From Primula veris (taxonomy: Eukaryota; Streptophyta; Magnoliopsida; Ericales; Primulaceae), in the NCBI GenBank assembly GCA_963682055.1, contig OY821746.1:6607992-6671991 (forward strand): DNA of 64,000 nucleotides. Direction: 5' to 3'. The stretch's first letter is position 1, and every line of letters begins with the position of its first letter. A model generated the notes under the pieces. That model did no database searches, was not told where the DNA came from, and saw nothing but the letters and a program-made list of their open reading frames with translations. A program made the position numbers and the translations under genes. Of the stretch, positions 54,851 to 64,000 are shown one piece after another.

Positions 54851-55804
54851 TGTCAAATTGGGTAAAAGTTGGTTACCTGGCATTTCTAAAAAATGCAACT
54901 AATCCGAACAATCAAACAACTCATTAAAAATAACTGTAAACCAGTATATTTATCATGACTATATTAAGTAAAATGCTCATTTAACTTGATATTTTGTGTT
55001 TCATTCAAAAGACATGTGATGTTATTATTTCTACAGATTAGGTATAATACATTTGCATTGAAAATGACGCACAACTTATAGTGGCATATTTACTTTCGTG
55101 TTTTATTCTTTTAGATGCGGATTATATTCATTGCACGTTTTCTCTTTCAATATTTCTTATAAAGTTGATTACCATGGAGATAAGTTACTTTCGAAATTTA
55201 ATTTAAGCAGTGACTTAAGTTACTATCGAAATTTAAAATCACAACAAAAATTACAATAAATGCATAAATAATGTAGTCGGCATGTTGTTATTATTCGGCT
55301 CCAACCTTCGCTTTGTGCGAATCTAGGCACGAGTGCAACTCACATTCCTCCTCTACTCGCCCCTCAACTTCTCCTCGTATTGTGTCGTCCTATAGCTACG
55401 GGAGGAAATATCCTCCCCCTCTCATCCCGACTTCTACCGTTATATCGACCACTTCAATCCATCACAACTCATCTTACAATTGATATTATTTCAATTCGGC
55501 TTTGGCCTCGGTAATAAATGTTATTATTACGATAAGTGGTGCCCCGTAACTAAAACAATACGTAAAATTCGGCTTTGGCCTCGTCAATAAATGCAACCTC
55601 AACACCTTGTTTTTGTCACTGTTAAGTATAGCACATCCGGACCTACCTTGAAAACCGTCCATCGATTGGTAGATTAGCATGGACATATTCGGATGAAAAC
55701 ATGTAATCTAACATTATAATTCCTCTCACCAGAGGGAGGAAATTGAGGGTTCGGGAAAAACTTTCTAAAAATATAAGGATGGACATAACTTTTGAATTAT
55801 TCGA

Positions 55805-56037
55805 TGTAACAGTACCATTAATAAATAGGCGGAAACAGCTTAAGATATGGGTAGTTAATCAACTGCTCAATTTGAATTTAAATGTTTGTGTAGTTATATA
55901 TATGTGTGTGTGTAATAGTATTAGTTTGATGGAGAAAAAACCTGTGTAAAATACTTTTATTATTTAGTTTCTATCAATCTTTGATTGAATTTCTACTTGT
56001 TTGAATGTATTGAATTAGAATTATCGAGTACATTACA
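55805..56037 (+). repeat. Left LTR
   Basis: 233 bp, TGTAACAG to CATTACA. Contains a GT microsatellite (near 55901) that is 2 bp longer than in the right LTR. Confidence 0.9.
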
Positions 56038-56352
56038 AATTGGTACCAGAGCATCGATCCTATGGATGAAAAAACAATTTCATCATGGAATCTACGACTA
56101 GAAAAAATCCAATAAATTATTCAGGAAATGCGTGAGGGGGAGAAAAGGTTTTACGATGATACAAACAACTTTATTGAAAGACAGCATCGAGACTGGTCAT
56201 TTGCAATGCAGCAGTATTCAGAAAAAGAATGAGAATCTCTACAATGCAATCCAAATGCAGCCTTCAATTTAAACTCTAGCCCTTCTTCTAAAAAACTGCA
56301 TTCCGATGATGGAAAGATAACAAATCTGTTATCTGATCTGGAGAAAGTTCGA

Positions 56353-56784
56353 ATGCAGTCTGAAAGTGAACAGTTAAAAATGGATGTTTGTTATGCAAGA
56401 TTTAACTTAGCGTTTTCTGAAAATGTTGATGGAAAAGATCTAACTTTTACAATTTCCTATCACAAAAAGGAACATCATTATGTCATAAGAAAAGATGGAC
56501 AATTTGAAGAGCAGTTTGGAGTTGGTCGAGATAATCCAAAAATCAGTAAAGTTTTGGAGAATATTTGGTGTTTTGATCCTGGAATAAAGTCTAGACAGCG
56601 CACAATAAATTATTGGTTACTTGACGATGATGTGTCTATGCCACTAGATGGAATATATATCCGACGAACGAGGAAGCAACAAAAAGAAAAACGTTCAACA
56701 GAGACCAAAAAGTTTCGGCAGAATGAAACACAAGCCTGCAAAATACATATTCATGTGTGTACTAGAATTGATTTTATGAGATAG
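56353..56784 (+). CDS. Unrecognised 143-codon frame inside the LTR element
   Basis: A frame whose first in-frame ATG is at 56353; the same frame continues upstream to 56062 but is broken by two stops. The C-terminal half is rich in K/R/Q; the middle holds HYVIRKDGQF and WCFDPGIKSRQR. No zinc knuckle, protease or RT motif is visible. It may be a gag remnant or a captured host fragment; I cannot decide. Codon pattern is AT-rich like its surroundings. Confidence 0.4.
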   Translation: MQSESEQLKMDVCYARFNLAFSENVDGKDLTFTISYHKKEHHYVIRKDGQFEEQFGVGRDNPKISKVLENIWCFDPGIKSRQRTINYWLLDDDVSMPLDGIYIRRTRKQQKEKRSTETKKFRQNETQACKIHIHVCTRIDFMR

Positions 56785-56883
56785 CAGCAGAGAGTGCCAT
56801 GATCATTTTCTCCTGAAGATGTTCACCAAATAGTTACGAGTCTTATGACCTTGAGGGCAAGGTCAATTTCAAGCGTCGGGGAT

Positions 56884-57114
56884 TGTAACAGTACCATTAA
56901 TAAATGGGCGGGAACAGTTTAAGATATGGGTAGTTAATCAACCGCTCAATTTGAATTTAAATGTTTGTGTAATTATATATATGTGTGTGTAATAATATTA
57001 GTTTGATGGAGAAAAAACCCGTGTAAAATACTTTTATTATTTAGTTTCTATCAATCTTTGATTGAATTTCTACTTGTTTGAATGTATTGAATTAAAATTA
57101 TCCAGTACATTACA
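56884..57114 (+). repeat. Right LTR
   Basis: 231 bp, near-identical to the left LTR; most differences by eye are transitions. Confidence 0.9.
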
Positions 57115-57119
57115 TTCGA

Positions 57120-58244
57120 CTTTATCTTAACACCACCAGATAGTAACACCATCAAGCGCCACCGAAAACACGGTATCTCATTTGTATAAATCCATAGGAT
57201 CCGAAATTGAGAAGTAATTTTGTTTCTATATTTTCGAACTGAAGTAGGGCTAAATTTACATCATTACGAAAATACCAAATCCCGAGTTTATGAGCCCTAT
57301 CAAATTTAGCGTTTCTACCTGATAAATAGTTAAACTCATTTTGACTGAGAAACCCATGATATCAAGTTAAAATCTTATCATAGCTCACCGTGAACCCACT
57401 AAATTCATTTCCCTACTTCGTCTCGCTACCAATTGGCATACCAATTGGGCAGTTAAAATTGGAATGTTACTTTTTCAATGTACTAGTACTTTTTGAAATT
57501 GTAAGTTACTTGCTCCCTGTTTTCGGATTTCATTTTTGCCCTCCCAAATTATGGTCTCATTTTCCTTTACGAGCGCAGTCATAATTATGTTTTAATTTTC
57601 AAATATTACCCACATTCATTGACCATTGATAACAGTAAAATAAAATATTTAAATCACTCAAATGGTACATTAATAAATTTATAATCTTATAAAATATCAT
57701 AACTAAACTTTCTTAATATCTAATCATCATCATATTCATCACCCACACTACGAGTTTATCCCAACATTTGGGATCGACTATATGAAACCTTAGTATAAAT
57801 CATTCATTTTTGCTACATAATCAAGCTATGCTTTATTACTACGTATCATTTAAATCAATTCATTTATTATATGAGATATCACGTTTAATACTCCGTTTTT
57901 TCAAATTAATTTCCAAATATAAAAAAAATACAATATTACTTTAAAATTTACAACTCTCAAGAAGAAAAAAAGAAAAAAAGTCCATAAACAAAATTAAACA
58001 CACAAAAAATACGTTTAGTGTAATGTAATAACAGTAGTTAACAATTTAGGTATACTATAATATAACTTTTAACAATTTAGGTATCAAACTACCAATTTTT
58101 GATCAATTAAAGAGCTAACAACAAAAATTGACAAATTGCGGCCATTGTATCTCATATTTCGGGATATATTTTTGACTCACGTTGATAGAAATACACTCAA
58201 TATGTGATAGGTGATAGAACGTGACTGTAATTACCTCATTTTGT
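57120..58244. other. Intergenic region before the FRIGIDA-like locus
   Basis: AT-rich. Near 57755-57795 is a TTTGGGATCGACTATATGAA block of a kind often seen in plant dispersed repeats, which I cannot classify. No exon supported. Confidence 0.4.
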
Positions 58245-58700
58245 TAAGCGCCGGTCCCCTAATTAGACTAAAATTGTTAGTTTGGAGACCATAATTGGTA
58301 AAAGTTAAATATTAAATACTAAATTAGTAAAATTGAATAACACGAGTACTAAATATATTTATTTCTCAAACTAAACTAGGGCTCGTCATCATCTTCATTC
58401 TTCACCTCTCTCATTCCTCAAAACACCAACAATAACGGAGACGACGATAAATACACAATAAGTGAAAGAAAATAACTACAATTATGTTATTTTATTAAAC
58501 AACGGTCCTCTAATTAGATTAAATTTGTTAGATAAAGCCCAAATCATTTAAATTTAAAGTTGGTGGTACTAAATTGTTAAAATAAGATACTACAATATAC
58601 TAAATAACATTTTTACATAAACTAAATTAGGGCTCATTCATCAATTTCATTCTTCTTCACCTCTCTCACTCTCTCTCTCTCTCCTCAAAACAAACACAAC
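58245..58700 (+). repeat. Duplicated 5' region of the FRIGIDA-like gene
   Basis: Two units of about 250 bp (58245-58460 and 58498-58720) share CGGTCCCCTAATTAGA-type, TACTAAATTAGTAAAAT-type and AGGGCTC-TCATC-TTCATTC blocks, then the CACCTCTCTCA leader. The right unit runs into the ATG of the FRIGIDA-like exon; in the left unit the corresponding start triplet is destroyed (AACGGAGACG). Confidence 0.65.
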
Positions 58701-58701
58701 A

Positions 58702-59025
58702 ATGGCGATGATAGATACAATCACACAAGCCCTAAATCAAGTCGAAGATAAGAAACTAAACCTCCGTAAAGCATTCGAAGAGCTCCAATCACAGTTCTCC
58801 TCCTCTCTCTCTACACTCCCTCTAACTTGGACCGATATCGACTCCCACTTCTCCAACCTACACTCCACCGCTTTAGATAAACTCAATCTCCTTAAATCTC
58901 AACCGTCCGTTGATAAGCCTGAAATTGAATCTGCGCCGTTGGTGAAAGCGCGGAAGGAGTTGGTGAAATTTTGCGAGTCGATGGATGGGTTAGGCCTCAG
59001 GAGCTATATAGCCATCCAAAAGTAA
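58702..59025 (+). CDS. FRL: FRIGIDA-like protein, N-terminal exon (copy 1 of array)
   Basis: 107 codons from ATG 58702 to TAA 59025. The sequence DTITQALNQVEDKKLNLRKA, LTWTDIDSHFSNLHS and ELVKFCESMDGLGLRSYI matches the N-terminus of FRIGIDA-like proteins (FRL1/FRL2 and relatives, normally about 450-560 residues), which join the FRIGIDA complex in flowering-time control. The conserved helical core of the family is missing. The exon ends CCAAAA-GTAATA, which is a usable splice donor after 59021 (phase 2), so the TAA could be intronic and further exons could lie beyond 64000. Alternatively this is a truncated gene. An intact start, a CT-rich leader and an open frame favour transcription. Confidence 0.7.
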   Translation: MAMIDTITQALNQVEDKKLNLRKAFEELQSQFSSSLSTLPLTWTDIDSHFSNLHSTALDKLNLLKSQPSVDKPEIESAPLVKARKELVKFCESMDGLGLRSYIAIQK

Positions 59026-59460
59026 TAATTGATTTTATTTTCATATTGTGTTTTTAATATACCTCCTTTTATTATAGTGTTCAATTAATATATCGGGGTA
59101 TACCAAGGCCGTAACCATTTGAACAACTTACATTGCTCGATATTAGATTTTATCAGACACCAATTTTTTTGCATAATGACTTCCAATTTAATATTGTGTT
59201 CAATAAAAGTGAGGGTTTTATTTTAATATTGTGTTTGTAGTGTAATTTTTGTTTGATTAGTGTGTGGACTAGGCAATGATCAAATTGGAGGATTTTATAT
59301 AATTATGTGCTCAATTTTGTTGTAAAATTAGGAAATTATCAAACTTTGTTGTTTGGATATTTGCATAAGTTATATATTGTTTTTTTTAAATGTTTTTCTG
59401 GAGAAATATAGTTTTTCATTGCCATTGTGTTCAATTATGTTATAAAATTAGGCAGTTTTT

Positions 59461-59718
59461 AAGCCCTAAACCAAGTCGAGGATAAAAAGCTAAACCTCCG
59501 TAAAGGCTTTGAAGAGCTCCCATCCCAGTCCCCTAACTTGGGCCGATATCGACTCCCACTTCTCCACCCTACACTCCACCGCTTTAGATAAATTTATTAT
59601 CCTTAAATCTCAACCGTCCGCTGCTAAGCCTGAGATTGAATCTGCACCGTTGAAGGCGCTGAAGGAGTTGGTGAAATTTTGTGAGTCGATGGATGGGTGG
59701 GTAGTCATCCAAAAGTAA
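59461..59718 (+). pseudogene. FRIGIDA-like exon copy 2 (decayed)
   Basis: Covers most of the exon from ALNQVEDKKLNLRK through FCESMDG. A deletion in the middle shifts the frame before LTWADIDSHFSTLHS, and the LGLRSYIA segment is partly lost (WVVIQK). It still ends CCAAAAGTAATAATTGATTTTG, like copy 1. Confidence 0.8.
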
Positions 59719-60307
59719 TAATTGATTTTGTTTATAGTATAGTTTTTGTTTGATTATAGTGTGGACTAGGCAATGATCAAATTGGAGAAATTAATATGGA
59801 TATATCATATATGTGCTCAAGTTATATAATGGTGTTTTGATTCTTGTGCTGGAAAAGTATAGTTTTTCAATTATGTTATAAAATTCTGCAATTATCAAAC
59901 TTTGTTGTTTGGATTATGTGCAGAAGATATATATTGGGGTTTGAGTTTCCATATGTTTTGGTGGAGAAATATTGTTTTTTTAAGTGCCGTTGTGTTCAAT
60001 TTTTGTTTGATAATTAGACAATAATTAAACTTTATTGTTTGGATTTTGGCATTAGTTATTAAGTTATATATTTGTGTTTTGCTTCTTGTGGTGGAAAAGT
60101 ATAGTTTTTAAGCGCCATTGTGTTTGATTATGTGTTAGAATTGGGCAATTATCAAACTTTATTGTTTGGATTTGTGCACAAGTCCTTATGTTTTTTTGGA
60201 GGAGTGTAGTTTTTTTGAGTGCCTCTGTGTTCAATTATGTTATTAAACTAGGTAATTATCAAATTTATAGTTTGGATCTGTGTATAAGTTATATATTGGG
60301 CCTGGTT

Positions 60308-60388
60308 ATGGCGGGAAATGAGTTGGTGAAGTTTTGCGAGTCGATGGATGGGTTAGGGCTCAGAAGCTATATAGCCATCCAAAAGTAA
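60308..60388 (+). pseudogene. FRIGIDA-like exon copy 3 (3' fragment)
   Basis: Only the last 25 or so codons remain (ELVKFCESMDGLGLRSYIAIQK), followed by the same CCAAAAGTAAT end. The upstream part is intron-like repeat. Confidence 0.8.
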
Positions 60389-60715
60389 TTAAGGTTTTAA
60401 ATATTATGTTCATAGTGTAGTTTTTGTTTTGATTATTATGGATATGTGCTTAATAGAGAAATATTGGTGTTTTCTTCTTGTGGTAAAAAAGTATAATTTT
60501 TTTGAGTGTCGTGTTCTACTATTGTGTTAGAAAATTAGGAAATTATTAAAATTAGAAAAAGTATAGTTTTTAAGTGCCTTGTGTTCAATTATGTTTTTAA
60601 AACTAGACAATTATTAAACTTTATTGTTTGGATTTGTGCACAAGTTATATATTCCTTATGCTTTTTTGGAGAAGTATAGTTTTTAATACAAAATTGAACA
60701 CAATGGCACTGAGAA

Positions 60716-60931
60716 CTTCAATCCCAGTCCTCTCTCTCTACATTCCCTCTAAAAAGTATAGTTATACACTCCACCGTTTTAGATAAACTCAGTCTCCTTA
60801 AATCCCAACCGTACGATCCAAAACGTGAGATTGAATCTGGAGCGTTGGTGAAGGCGCGGAAGGAGTTGAGAAAGTTTTGCGAGTCGATGGATGTGTTAGG
60901 GCTCAGGAGCTATATAGCCATCCAAAAGTAA
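60716..60931 (+). pseudogene. FRIGIDA-like exon copy 4 (decayed)
   Basis: Begins in the SQSSLSTLPL region, lacks most of the TWTDIDSHFS block (replaced by a short AAAAAGTATAG repeat piece), then continues through TALDKLSLLKSQ, EIESGALVKARKEL and FCESMDVLGLRSYIAIQK. Confidence 0.8.
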
Positions 60932-61575
60932 TCAAGGGTTTTATTTTAATATTGTGTTTTTAATATATATGTATATTTATTGGTGTTTTCCTTCTTGTGG
61001 TGGAAAAGTATCATTCTAAGTGCCATTGTGTTTAATTATGTTTTAGAATTAGGCAATTATCAAATTTGATAGTGATTTGTGCACAAGCTATATAGTGCGG
61101 TTTCCTTATGTTTTGTTGGAGAAATATAGTTTTTCGGTGCCATTGTGTTCAATTGTGTTGTAAAATTAGGCAATTATTAAAGTTTAAAGTTTGGATTTGT
61201 GCAGAAGTTTACACTGGTTTCCATGTGTTTTGGTGGAAAATATTGTTTCTCGGTGCCATTGTGTTCAATTCTGTTGTAAAATTAGGCAATTATCAAATTT
61301 CATAGTTTGGATTTGTGCAGAAGTTTGTATTGTGATTTACGTATGTTTTGGTGGAAAAATATAGTTTTTAAAAGTGACATTGTGTTCAATCATGTTATTA
61401 AACTACGCAATTTTCAAATTTATAGTTTGGATTCCTGTATCAGTTTTTTTTTTTATTGAAGATTATTTCTGTAGCAGTTTTACATTTAGGTAGACAAGGT
61501 AATGACCAAATTGGAGGAATTAATCTGGATACATGTGCTTAAAAAAAGAAGAATTTGTTTTCCAATAAAATGATT

Positions 61576-61790
61576 CTCTCTAACATGGGCCGATATCGAC
61601 TCCCACTTCTCTGCTCTACACTCCACCGGTTTAGATAAACTCAGTCTCCTTAAATCCCATTATAAACCTGAGATTGAATCTGGAGCGTTGATCGAGAAGG
61701 AGGTGGGTGCGGTGAAGGCGTGTAAGGAGTTGGTGAAATTTTGCATTTGATGGATGTGTTAGGGCTCAGGAGCTATATTGTCAACCAAAA
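61576..61790 (+). pseudogene. FRIGIDA-like exon copy 5 (decayed)
   Basis: Starts at the TWADIDSHFSALHS block and shares an insertion (GALIEKEVGAVKA) with copy 6. TTTTGCGAG has become TTTTGCATTTGA, an in-frame stop. Ends CAACCAAAAGTAATAAA. Confidence 0.8.
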
Positions 61791-62264
61791 GTAATAAAAG
61801 ATTTTATTTTATGTTTTTATTAATGTGTTTATACAAGGGAATTTCAAATTGGAGAAATTGATTTGGACATGTGCTTAAAAGAGAAATATTGGTGTGTTTT
61901 TTGTTGAAAGATTGGTGTTTTGCTTCTTGTAGTGGAAAGGTATAGTGTTTTTAAGTGCCATTGTGTTTGATTATGTGTTAGAATTGGGCAATTATCAAAC
62001 TTTATTGTTTGGATCTGTGCACAAGTTATATAGTCCTTATGGTTTTTTTTTTTGGAGAAATGTAGTTTTTTTTTAGTGTTATCGTGTTCAAATTTGTTAT
62101 AAAATCAGGCAATTTTCAAGTTTGGATTTATGTAGAAGTAAAATATAGGGGCTTCCATATGTTTTGGTAAAATTGTAATATATTGGTGTTTTGCTTCTTG
62201 TGGTGAAAAGGTGTAGTTTTTCAGTGCCATTGTGTTTAATTGTGTTATAAAGTTAGGCAATTAT

Positions 62265-62476
62265 ATATCGACTCCCACTTCTCTGCCCTACACTCCACCG
62301 CTCTCGATAAACTCAATCTCCTTAAATCTCAACCGTCCCATCCGAAACCTGAGATTGAATCTGGAGCGTTGATTAGAAAAGAGTTGGGTGTGGTGAAGGC
62401 GAGGAAGGAGTTGGTGAAATTTTGCGAGTCAATGGATGGGTTAGGGCTCAGGAGCTATATTGTCAACCAAAAGTAA
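62265..62476 (+). pseudogene. FRIGIDA-like exon copy 6 (open frame, no start region)
   Basis: From IDSHFSALHSTALDKLNLLK to GLRSYIVNQK the frame is fully open, but it lacks the ATG-containing first third of the exon. It shares the insertion with copy 5. It could still be spliced as an internal exon only if an acceptor forms upstream; none is obvious (the preceding bases are GGCAATTATAT). Confidence 0.75.
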
Positions 62477-63299
62477 TAAAGGATTTTGTTTTAATATTGT
62501 GTTTTTAGTAATTTTTTATTATTATTATGGATCTGTGCTTAAAAAGTAATATATTGGTGTTTTGCTTCTTGTGGTGGAAAAGTATATTTGTTTTAAGTGC
62601 TGTTGTGTTCAATTATGTTTTAAATTTAGGCAATTATGTATCAAATTTTATAGTTTGGATTTGTGCACAAGTTATATATTAGAATTTCTTTTGTTTTGTT
62701 AGAAAAGTGGAGTTTTTCAGTGCCACTGTATTCAGTTATGTTGTAAAAGTAGGCAATTATCAGATAGTTTGGATTTGTGCAGAAGTTTTATACTCTGGTT
62801 TCGTTATGTTTTGTTGGAGAAGTATAGTTTTGTAAGTGCCGTTGTGTTCAATTATGTTAGAGAATTAAGAAATTAAGTAGATTTTATTGTTCGGATTATG
62901 TGCCGAAGTTATACATTAAGGTTTCTTTTTGTTTTTTTGGAGAAGTATTGTTTTTCAGTGCCATTGTGTTCAGTTTTGTATTAAAAGTAGGCATTATCAA
63001 AATTTATTGTTTGGATTTGTGTAGAAGTTTTATACTGTGGTTTCCATATGTTTTGGTGGAAAAATATAGTTTTTTTAAGTGCCTTTGTGTTCAATTATGC
63101 TATAAAAAAATTATTTGGATTTGTGCAGAAGTTATATATTGGGACTTCCCTATATTTTGTTGGAAAAATGTAGTTTTCCAGTGCTATTGTGTTCAGTTAT
63201 GCTATAAAATTAGGTAATTATCAAATTTCGTAGTTTTGATTTGTTCGGAAGTTGTACATTGAGAGTTTGCCTATGTTTTGTTGGAGAAACTATGTCTCC

Positions 63300-63360
63300 A
63301 TATGTTATAAAGTTTAGCGAGTGGATGGTGGGGTTAGGGCTTTGTCAACCATAAATAAGA
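63300..63360 (+). pseudogene. FRIGIDA-like exon copy 7 (short remnant)
   Basis: About 50 bp remain: AAGTTTAGCGAGTGGATGG, GGTTAGGGCT and GTCAACCATAAATAA, matching the FCESMDGLGL and C-terminal end of the other copies in decayed form. Confidence 0.6.
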
Positions 63361-63584
63361 GTTTAATTTAATGTTTGCTAATGTTTTTACTGGTGTTTTT
63401 TTCGATATTTTGGTGGAAAGATTGTATTTTTAGTTTACCTTTGGTTTGATTAAGTAGACAAGTTATATTTTTCATAGGTGCTTTGATTATAGTACATTGG
63501 TGTCTACTGTCTGCCTATGTTTTCTTGGGAAAATATTGTATTTATTCGATTATGTTTTGCTGTAAAGAGAAGTCAGAGAGCATA

Positions 63585-63690
63585 GTTCATGGACAAAACC
63601 TAGGGTTCATCTTCTTCTTCCCCTCTTTCACTGCCCAAACAAACAATGGCGACCATAGATGCTGACTGCTTGATTCTGTGTTTCTGCTGA
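63585..63690 (+). pseudogene. Additional FRIGIDA-like leader and start
   Basis: The CT-rich leader (CTAGGGTTCATCTTCTTC, CCTCTTTCACTG) and AACAAACAATGGCGACCATAGATGC repeat the leader and start of copy 1 (ACACAACAATGGCGATGATAGATAC). The frame departs from the family after about seven codons and there is a 23-bp tandem repeat GACTGCTTGATTCTGTGTTT just after. It is a truncated copy, or the first exon of a further gene with altered splicing. Confidence 0.6.
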
Positions 63691-63699
63691 CTGCTTGAT

Positions 63700-64000
63700 T
63701 CTGTGTTTTGGTGGAGGATGTTACATTTTTATTTTTTACTTGTCCTTATTTTCAATTATCTTTTTTACAGCTGAAACATACTTTTAAACAATTGGGTTCA
63801 CAGGGAAGATTCAAATTTTATGTTTTCATGTGCTTAAACTTTATGTTGGTGTTCAGCTTGTTTTGAGTGAAGATATTAGATCTTTGATACCCTTTCATAA
63901 CATATATTAAGTGTTGAGACAGTTCGAATCATGGGCAAAGATCAAAATTGTCTTTTTTGTGAAAAGGGGAGTTCATGTGATAGTTGATACATAGTACATC
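63700..64000. other. Right edge, no gene seen
   Basis: T-rich, intron-like sequence. A downstream FRIGIDA-like exon could lie beyond the window. Confidence 0.4.

Larger units (their letters stand above)
53301..55799. other. Intergenic region with old repeats
   Basis: Holds a minisatellite (53632-53755), a decayed inverted-repeat element (about 54100-54850), and a less AT-rich stretch (about 55290-55690) in which ATTCGGCTTTGGCCTCG occurs twice (near 55494 and 55568) and no coding frame is convincing. The sequence from 55290 may be a transposon remnant of unknown class. Confidence 0.45.
55805..57114 (+). mobile_element. Intact small non-autonomous LTR retrotransposon
   Basis: Two direct LTRs (55805-56037 and 56884-57114) begin TGTAACAG and end CATTACA, with TGTAA/TTACA inverted tips. 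They are flanked by a perfect 5-bp duplication TTCGA (55800-55804 and 57115-57119). Three bases after the left LTR is TGGTACCAGAGC, close to the initiator-Met tRNA primer site TGGTATCAGAGC. Before the right LTR a short tail reads SYDLEGKVNFKRRGL then stop, like the end of Ty3/gypsy polyproteins. The interior of about 850 bp lacks protease, reverse transcriptase and integrase, so movement needed a partner. The LTRs differ at about nine positions plus one 2-bp indel by eye count. Confidence 0.9.
59026..63300 (+). repeat. Tandem array of intron-like repeats between exon copies
   Basis: A unit of about 100-130 bp recurs roughly twenty times. Typical blocks are GTGCCATTGTGTTCAATTATG, TATAAAATTAGGCAATTATCAAA, GTTTGGATTTGTGCA-AAGTTATATATT and ATGTTTTGGTGGA-AAATATAGTTTTT. 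It follows exon copy 1 directly, so it most likely grew from the first intron of the FRIGIDA-like gene. Confidence 0.85.

Noticed and set aside
56062..56352. Extension of the LTR-element frame to an upstream ATG
   Set aside because: Two in-frame stops break it; left as a decayed gag-like region and not joined.
59300..63300. Regular repeats resembling a CRISPR-like or satellite array
   Set aside because: Units are degenerate, directly derived from intron-like sequence and interleaved with exon fragments in a plant genome; not a CRISPR.

Overview
The window is AT-rich nuclear DNA from a eudicot plant. The evidence is spliced genes with plant-type GT-AG introns, plant-specific families (TORNADO1, core-xylosyl N-glycan transferase, plant WNK, KIN-12 kinesin, FRIGIDA-like), Stowaway-type MITEs and a small LTR retrotransposon. 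The species cannot be named from this sequence.

Layout, left to right. (1) 1-15224: two tandem genes for GPI-anchored glycerophosphodiester phosphodiesterase-like (GDPDL, SHV3/SVL) proteins on +. The first lacks a recognisable signal-peptide exon inside the window; the second is complete (755 codons, 9 coding exons). (2) 18000-23035: XYLT, the Golgi beta-1,2-xylosyltransferase of N-glycans, on +, behind a promoter in which a G-box/CCAAT module occurs three times. (3) 25088-28798: cytosolic ribosomal protein eS8 (RPS8) on -. (4) 30311-32717: a plastid-type LOG/'lysine decarboxylase'-fold protein on +. (5) 33509-40580: a 16-exon KIN-12 kinesin on -, with a perfect mitotic MSA element upstream. 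(6) 43393-48451: TORNADO1 (LRR-Roc) on +, whose second intron is GC-AG. (7) 50937-52498: a WNK11-type kinase on -, with a 5'UTR intron. (8) 53.3-58.2 kb: intergenic repeats, including an intact 1.3-kb LTR element with 5-bp target duplication. (9) 58.2-64 kb: a FRIGIDA-like first exon followed by a long array of decayed copies of the same exon set in intron-like repeats.

From memory, the order GDPDL - XYLT - kinesin-like - TRN1 - WNK11 matches Arabidopsis At5g55480 to At5g55560, so the backbone looks like an old conserved syntenic block with RPS8 and the LOG-like gene added or retained. These are independent housekeeping or developmental genes, not a pathway cluster.

The most distinctive structural theme is repeated local tandem expansion of intron sequence, often dragging along a piece of the adjacent exon: XYLT intron 1, KIN12 intron 9, RPS8 intron 2 (no exon piece), the WNK11 leader intron (with its splice acceptor) and, on the largest scale, the FRIGIDA-like array. 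All exon junctions were joined by eye; phases are consistent across every gene model given.
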